From: Rhabditophanes sp. KR3021
Taxonomy: Eukaryota; Nematoda; Chromadorea; Rhabditida; Alloionematidae
NCBI GenBank assembly: GCA_963281155.1
Contig: CAUJLY010000001.1
Location: 4,960,001 to 5,024,000 of the forward strand
Length of the DNA: 64,000 nt
Reading direction: 5' to 3'
The translations under genes and the position numbers were made by a program. The notes under the pieces were generated by a model. That model saw only the letters and a list, made by a program, of their open reading frames with translations, searched no databases and was not told where the DNA came from. Below are positions 58,952-64,000 of the stretch, in pieces (the stretch's first letter is position 1; every line of letters begins with the position of its first letter).

Positions 58952-59993
58952 TTTATGGATAAAAATAAAACAGAAGTTAGATGTTAATGCCAAAAAGAGT
59001 CGCATAAATTCAATAGGCAAAAAACTAAAAATGCCAAGATTAATGACAAAATTTCATTTTTCTCTGATAGTGAAAATGTGATCAGTCAAGGTGTTTTAAA
59101 TATTCAAATAGGGGGAAATAATTCACCACAACGCGATATTATTTTACGTAGTAATTCTGTTTCAAATCTTGATATTTTTAATGAAAGATCAGATTCAAGA
59201 TGTCTAATTCTGCAATCATTTGATAAGAAAGAAAATCTAACAAATAAAAAATATTCAGGTGAATTATTTACCCCATTTAGTAAGGATGGTGCCGCAAATC
59301 TTGAAAATTTAAATCTTTTGAGACATTTTTGCTTTCCAAAGATAGTGTTTCACTGAATAAATCTCAAGATAATGTTTTAAATAATTGCAACGCAGACATT
59401 TTGGATATGTGCTTTAATGAAATATCCATTTATTTACCCAACATTATGGATGCAAAATGACGCTGTTTCCGATTTATGATTGGGAAGAAAGTATCAATAA
59501 CAGTGTAGAAATATGTCGTCCCACACAATAATTCCTAATAACAGTAAAAGTAGTACGAATTATGAAGAAGCAAGTTTAGATGTTTATTTGGATCAATATG
59601 AACATGTAACTAAAAACTTTAGGAATGGAATAATTGAGAAAAAAGAAATTATTATATTAAGTATAAATGGAAATGAGAGTGATGTTTTGAACGGACTTGA
59701 TTTCGGAGAGAGGAAAGATTCTAATTTAAAGACTAAAGTAAGACATATTTGGAACGCACATACATGTGTTTTAATGAAATTTCCTAAGCCAGGGTCTTCA
59801 ATTAAACTGTTTGGAAGAAATGTACTCCAGAATCAGAAAGTGATGATTCAAATTCTGAGGACTCTTTTTCATTCAAAAAAGCTATTAAGAAACGCAGATA
59901 ATTGGTTTCTGTCGCAAATTTGAGTGTTTTTGATTATCAAAAATATGCCAAATTATATCGGAACTCTCAAAAAATAAATAGTGATTAATGCGC
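58952..59993 (+). pseudogene. Decayed gene for a Ser/Asn-rich nuclear-type protein
   Basis: From an ATG at about 58952 (MDKNKTEVRC) the frame meets TAA, continues CQKESHKFNRQKTKNAKIND, GVLNIQIGGNNSPQRDIILR, to KDGAANLENLNLLR. It then shifts frame (SKDSVSLNKSQDNVLNNCNA, ISIYLPNIMDAK, TGA). A second part from 59513 reads MSSHTIIPNNSKSSTNYEEA, then shifts to WKKCTPESESDDSNSEDSFS, KKAIKKRR, TAA, LVSVANLSVFDYQKYAKLYR, TAA. At least two frameshifts and several in-frame stops make it a pseudogene. It looks like a disordered, basic/acidic nuclear protein; no family identified. Confidence 0.5.
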
Positions 59994-61049
59994 AATTTTT
60001 TAATTCGTTTTAAATTATTTAAAATTAATTAAGAATTAAATTGTTTTTTACATTTTGTGATCAACTTTTTGAACAAATTCATCAAGAAAAAGTATTATTA
60101 TGCGTTTAATTACTCCCAAACACGTTTTATTCGTGCGAATCAAAATTTATTTAGTTTGATGCGCATGAAGAATGTTATATGACCATTTCCGATTTAATTT
60201 GAAGTAACTAATCAGCTAGTTATTTTGATAAGTTCAAGCCTGTTCTAATCTTCCAGTGCAAAGTAGAAATTACATTTTTTTAAATATACATATTTATCAA
60301 AGTTTTAAGAAACAAATTTACTTCGATTCAATAATTAAGACACATTCATTAAGTTCCTTTTTACAAAAAATATCTAATGATTAAAATAACGTCATTAATT
60401 AAGTTTTCTAATTATTTATCATTTAACATTCCCATTTAATAATTATTTGTATTTTGAACACGCATGATTAAATTATAAATCATACATTAGCAACATTGTA
60501 AATAAAAAATATAAACATGTTATCAAGTTGAAATAAATTATTGAATTACTTTTTGTATTTTTAATAACGAATTTTATTACAAAAAACTCTAATGTAATTA
60601 GGAAAATACGGTAAAATTTGATTCAAAATAAATTACAAACTTATAAAGGTTATTTGAAAAAAGATAACAAACTTTAGCTCATAATTAACTTACTTCTTGC
60701 TGTACAAATATAACATAATTTGTCTCGACGAAATCTCACATCCCACCCATTTAATCTAATTTTCAATTTGTAAATAAAAAATGCGAAGTAAGATTATAAA
60801 CTTCAAAATGAGTATGTGGTTTTTGAAATCTTTTTAGCGAAAATAAATTTATTCACACAAAATCTTTTAAAAGACTCTTTTTGAATTCTATTTGCATTGA
60901 GTAATTCAGAATTTTGGATTTAAAGAGAAAATATTGTATGGAGTGTCATAAATAATTCTTATCCTTGAGTCTCTATAAATACGCCAAGAATATATTTTTA
61001 TTCTTTAATTATACTCATATTTTTGTTTTAGAATCATCTGAAAATAACA
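59994..61049. other. Intergenic, very AT-rich
   Basis: No gene seen. Contains the promoter of the small secreted peptide that follows. Confidence 0.5.
60974..60980 (+). promoter_or_regulatory. TATA-like box
   Basis: TATAAAT lies 76 bp before the ATG at 61050. A TTTTGTTTTAG at 61021-61031 just before the start could be a spliced-leader (trans-splice) acceptor. Confidence 0.35.
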
Positions 61050-61286
61050 ATGGTACTTATTTTGAATAAGCGTCAACTTTTCTTCCTAATATTTAATATT
61101 CTAGCAATCATTTGTACCAACGACGGACAAGTTGAAGGCAGAAATTTTAAATTATACCATCCTAGGATGATGTTTCGAATGATGGATGCACCTAACACTA
61201 TTCATAATGGAAATAGAATGATTCGGTCCGAGCCCGTACTTTCCGAAGATAATATAAAGAAATTGATGAATTTGTATGAAGACTGA
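61050..61286 (+). CDS. Small secreted peptide precursor, 78 residues
   Basis: The ATG at 61050 gives KRQLFFLIFNILAIICTNDG, a signal peptide, then a basic, methionine-rich segment (YHPRMMFRMMDAPN) and an acidic amphipathic end (SEDNIKKLMNLYED). No cysteines. A TATA-like box and a splice-acceptor word lie directly upstream, and the frame stands out from its AT-rich surroundings. It may be a neuropeptide-like or other secreted peptide; processing sites are not obvious (single Arg at MIRSEP). Confidence 0.5.
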   Translation: MVLILNKRQLFFLIFNILAIICTNDGQVEGRNFKLYHPRMMFRMMDAPNTIHNGNRMIRSEPVLSEDNIKKLMNLYED

Positions 61287-62517
61287 AAGTAATCAATTGG
61301 CTAAAATTTATGTGATCCGGAACATCACTTCCTTACAAATTAATTATAAATTCTTTACGCATGTATATTTTGTTTCCTGTCTAAACAATCTCAATAATCA
61401 AGTTTCTTCTCAAAATATACAGAATCATTTTTATTCAATAAGACACCACATTATTTTTATTCAATATTCCAAATCCAATTGTGTATTGATAACAATTAAG
61501 CTGAAATTTAATCGTGATGATCACTAATCATTATTTTCTTTTAAAAATGTTTGTTTACTAATATGTCAACAAATCTTATCAGTGTATCATTTAACCTATT
61601 TCATTCATCATCTCCTGCATTTTAAACTATAATTTTTGTCGAAATAAATTGAAGCGCTCTCATTCATAATGATCTATAAGGCAGGTGTTTTTGATATATC
61701 AATTTCGTACTTTATTAAATCACACATTATCAACCGTGATAAAAAGTTAATTTACAATTTGTAGTGTCTGATGATGATAGGTAATTAGGGTTGGACCATC
61801 ATTTTCAACTATTTTATTGACGGTAACACAAAAGAAATATTCGATTCTTAGTACAAGTTGAAGCATAAAAACTCTACAATTATTAATAAATTTAGAAGCG
61901 TGTGGTTGTTTGTTGCAAAACAAACTATGCCCAAGGTTGTTTGTTGATTCCATTTTAAGGTTTAATTAATACGCACATCATTTATATCATTGTATGGTAG
62001 TTCATTCAAAATTTGATTTAAACATGTTTGGGCATATGTTTAAAATAATATTTTGTTTGACAAAAATACTTTATATTTGTTTTCGTGACATTTCCTATTA
62101 TTTAAAACCCATCTAAGGGTACACAAAGTGATTTTTAAGAAGCATATAATTTAGTGCCAAAATGATACCATCGTTCAATTAATTTTCTCACTTTCTATTT
62201 ATACTACAACCAATTCATCCATTTCAAAGTCTCATTCATGTTTCTCACTATAGACTCTAAAAGTAATTAACTTTTTTCAGTTCAAACACATCAATTTTCA
62301 ATATTTGTCTATATCAACTATCATAAACTAAGCACAACCCAAGGTCTTTCATTTTAAGGATAATAATTTCAAATATTTTTGTTTAAAAGTAAAGATAAAT
62401 TCAAAAGATAATAGGACACGAAAAAGGAAGCAATATAATATACTTTTTGGCAATAAAACATTGTAAAATTGTAATCATCCCAAATACGGAAAGTAGGAGC
62501 ATTATTGTGAAGTGGAT
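61287..62517. other. Intergenic, nothing recognised
   Basis: Only short chance frames on either strand (for example 61747-61953 minus). No RNA gene or repeat recognised. Confidence 0.45.
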
Positions 62518-62727
62518 ATGCGTTTTTTGTTTTTAATATGTATATTATTATCAATTGTTCCGCTCAGTTACGGATTTTTATATACTCGATTTAATGACAT
62601 CTCAAATGGGGATGTTTTAATTAGATATCCTCGAACAGCTGTTAAAGTGGTGAATGGCAAAAGTGGCCGCCATTATCATGAACCTAAACAAAATATCTTT
62701 TCTCGAATATTTGCATGGTTTGGATAG
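62518..62727 (+). CDS. Small secreted peptide precursor ending in Gly, 69 residues
   Basis: The ATG at 62518 gives a strong signal peptide (MRFLFLICILLSIVPLSYG). The rest is short and basic (RYPRTAVKVVNGKSGRHYHE) and ends SRIFAWFG at the stop. A terminal aromatic followed by Gly is the form expected of an amidated peptide (FAWF-amide), though no dibasic site precedes it. No family recognised. Signal peptide and compact frame support a real gene. Confidence 0.5.
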   Translation: MRFLFLICILLSIVPLSYGFLYTRFNDISNGDVLIRYPRTAVKVVNGKSGRHYHEPKQNIFSRIFAWFG

Positions 62728-64000
62728 TAAAAATAATTTTTACTAAATATGATTATGATAATGTATAAATTTTATAAAGATGTTCTGTATAATATAAAGT
62801 TTTTTCATTGGTGCTAGATTGATGTGAGTAAATAGCCTAAAATTAATACAATTTTTATTATATTTTTAATAGAATAGTGCAAGCACTTTATAGCTTAGTT
62901 ATTGCCTCAATTCCACAAAAATCTAAATGTGTGTTTCAAGTTTGTTTTGAAACATTCCGATATAACGTGTGCATATAAATAAATATTTGGATTGTCTATT
63001 TTTTGGATATTCTCTTATTTACATCAACTATATTTATTGTTTTAAGTTAATTTAGACATTTTACTATTAAATTTTTTTATTCATTACAACTTTCGTGTTG
63101 ATGCATCAAGTAATACAAAAACAAGTAAATTTTAAATTGTGTTCATTTCGTAAGATTGAAATTGCCTTTAATTTTGAGATGTATTGTTTTGTAAAACCAA
63201 AAGAAATTAAAGAAATGTATGGCTTTGTGCTCATTATTATGCCTAGTATATCTACTACTTTTAAAGAACGTTGCGGTCAAACCCACTTTTGGTAAAAATA
63301 TTCTACTTTGTTGTCGCTAATACCATTTTCAAATAAAATGATATATGGAATCTGGAAATACTATTGTTTTTTACAGTTCTTTGACATTTTGATAGATCTT
63401 ATTTGTTATTCTTAAAGCCCATTTTCTAGACGTTCTTTCTTTTGTCCAATTCATTTTACAAGTTATGTAAAAAGTTATTTAGGGTATATTGAATTTTAAA
63501 TAATAAATGTTATTGTCAAAATTATTAGAAATGGACATTAAGCAAAACTATTTTAGTCCCTTACACGTCTCAATATTTAAAGACTTTCTAATTCACTGAC
63601 AATAAAAAGGAACCAGGTTTTTAGTTTAAATATTTTCAAGCCATGTTTTGCTCTAGATGAGTTTTCAGCCGTATTTATTTTCGATTTATATTGTTATAGA
63701 ATTCATAAAGCCATAAAAAGTGTCAGTGAACTTTGAATACTTAAGTATACCAATATTTTAAATTTATTTACGGCAATTATTTAAAACGTTATTTATTTCC
63801 CCGCTTACTTTAATCATTCCGAGTTGGCTTTTGCAATTGTTTTATTTGAGAAAGTATAAATAGGTAAGCATATATTTGTTACCACATTTGATGTCATCAT
63901 AAATTCTCTTATATTTGAATATTTAAGTAAGCTGCATGTTACAGGATCTTCTTTATTTTGGAATTTAATATTTGATAACTGTTACCTTAAAAGTTTTAGA
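62728..64000. other. Right-hand end, no gene seen
   Basis: AT-rich; the 66-codon frame at 63095-63295 has no recognisable feature. No RNA gene, repeat or coding exon could be supported. Confidence 0.45.

Noticed and set aside
58952..59993. Stop-codon reassignment (TAA as sense)
   Set aside because: Well-conserved genes in the same window (MRCK, EXOG, RING1, AROS, the Kunitz gene) end at TAA or TGA exactly where their families end, so the standard code applies.
1..64000. CRISPR arrays, operons with ribosome-binding sites, bacterial elements
   Set aside because: The gene content and introns are eukaryotic; no regularly spaced repeats of CRISPR type were seen.
1..64000. tRNA and rRNA genes
   Set aside because: I did not find a convincing tRNA box A/box B pair or rRNA-like sequence by eye; a tRNAscan run would settle it.

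Overview
The window is nuclear DNA of a nematode, not a bacterium. It is strongly AT-rich, with intron-split genes whose introns are mostly 36-60 nt (GT...TTTAG/TTCAG). The gene content is metazoan and partly nematode-typical: nematode-type serpentine receptors, a ground-like (hedgehog-related) protein, an SXP/RAL-2-like secreted protein, a multi-Kunitz/EGF protein and a TDP-1-type TDP-43. I cannot name the species. Exon joins below were worked out by hand: reading frame, splice-site words and family homology agree, and every spliced CDS sums to a multiple of three.

Layout. 1-1484 (+): 3' end of a coiled-coil gene. 1676-2277: decayed coding remnant. 2895-5734 (-): two paralogous 7TM serpentine receptors. 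7979-10113 (+): two secreted-protein genes. 13533-19048 (+): Pez (PTPN14/21) orthologue with a degenerate phosphatase domain. 19486-29019 (-): complete nine-exon MRCK (Cdc42-binding kinase) gene. 29-34.6 kb: mostly gene-poor. 34604-35080 (-): small secreted protein. 35626-36465 (+): AROS/RPS19BP1 homologue. 38012-44466 (+): secreted protein with about 12 Kunitz domains, two EGF modules and a cut-off MAM-like end. 46369-47914 (+): ground-like gene. 48153-50405: two single-pass membrane proteins. 51112-51914 (-): PRXL2A. 52131-53767 (-): TDP-43/TDP-1. 53977-56357 (-): EXOG-like mitochondrial nuclease. 56477-57747 (-): RING1. 58.9-60 kb: pseudogene. 61-62.7 kb (+): two tiny secreted peptides.

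The most unusual feature is a set of decayed, multi-copy protein-coding elements inside the long introns of housekeeping genes. At least six copies share a C-terminal block (pattern H/N-G-[KN]-C-[ST] ... [TY]-[YF]-LLNS ... AC), a GES/GIY-YIG-like block and, in two copies, C2HC finger-like motifs. A second family (two near-identical 476-bp copies) and a third unrelated insert occupy other introns of the MRCK gene. All eight inserts that are clearly intronic lie antisense to their host gene. All five long introns of MRCK carry one, while its other three introns are 41-43 nt. The introns that carry them tend to have weak or non-canonical donors, including two GC-AG introns. This looks like a mobile or formerly mobile nuclease-type gene family that has colonised introns.
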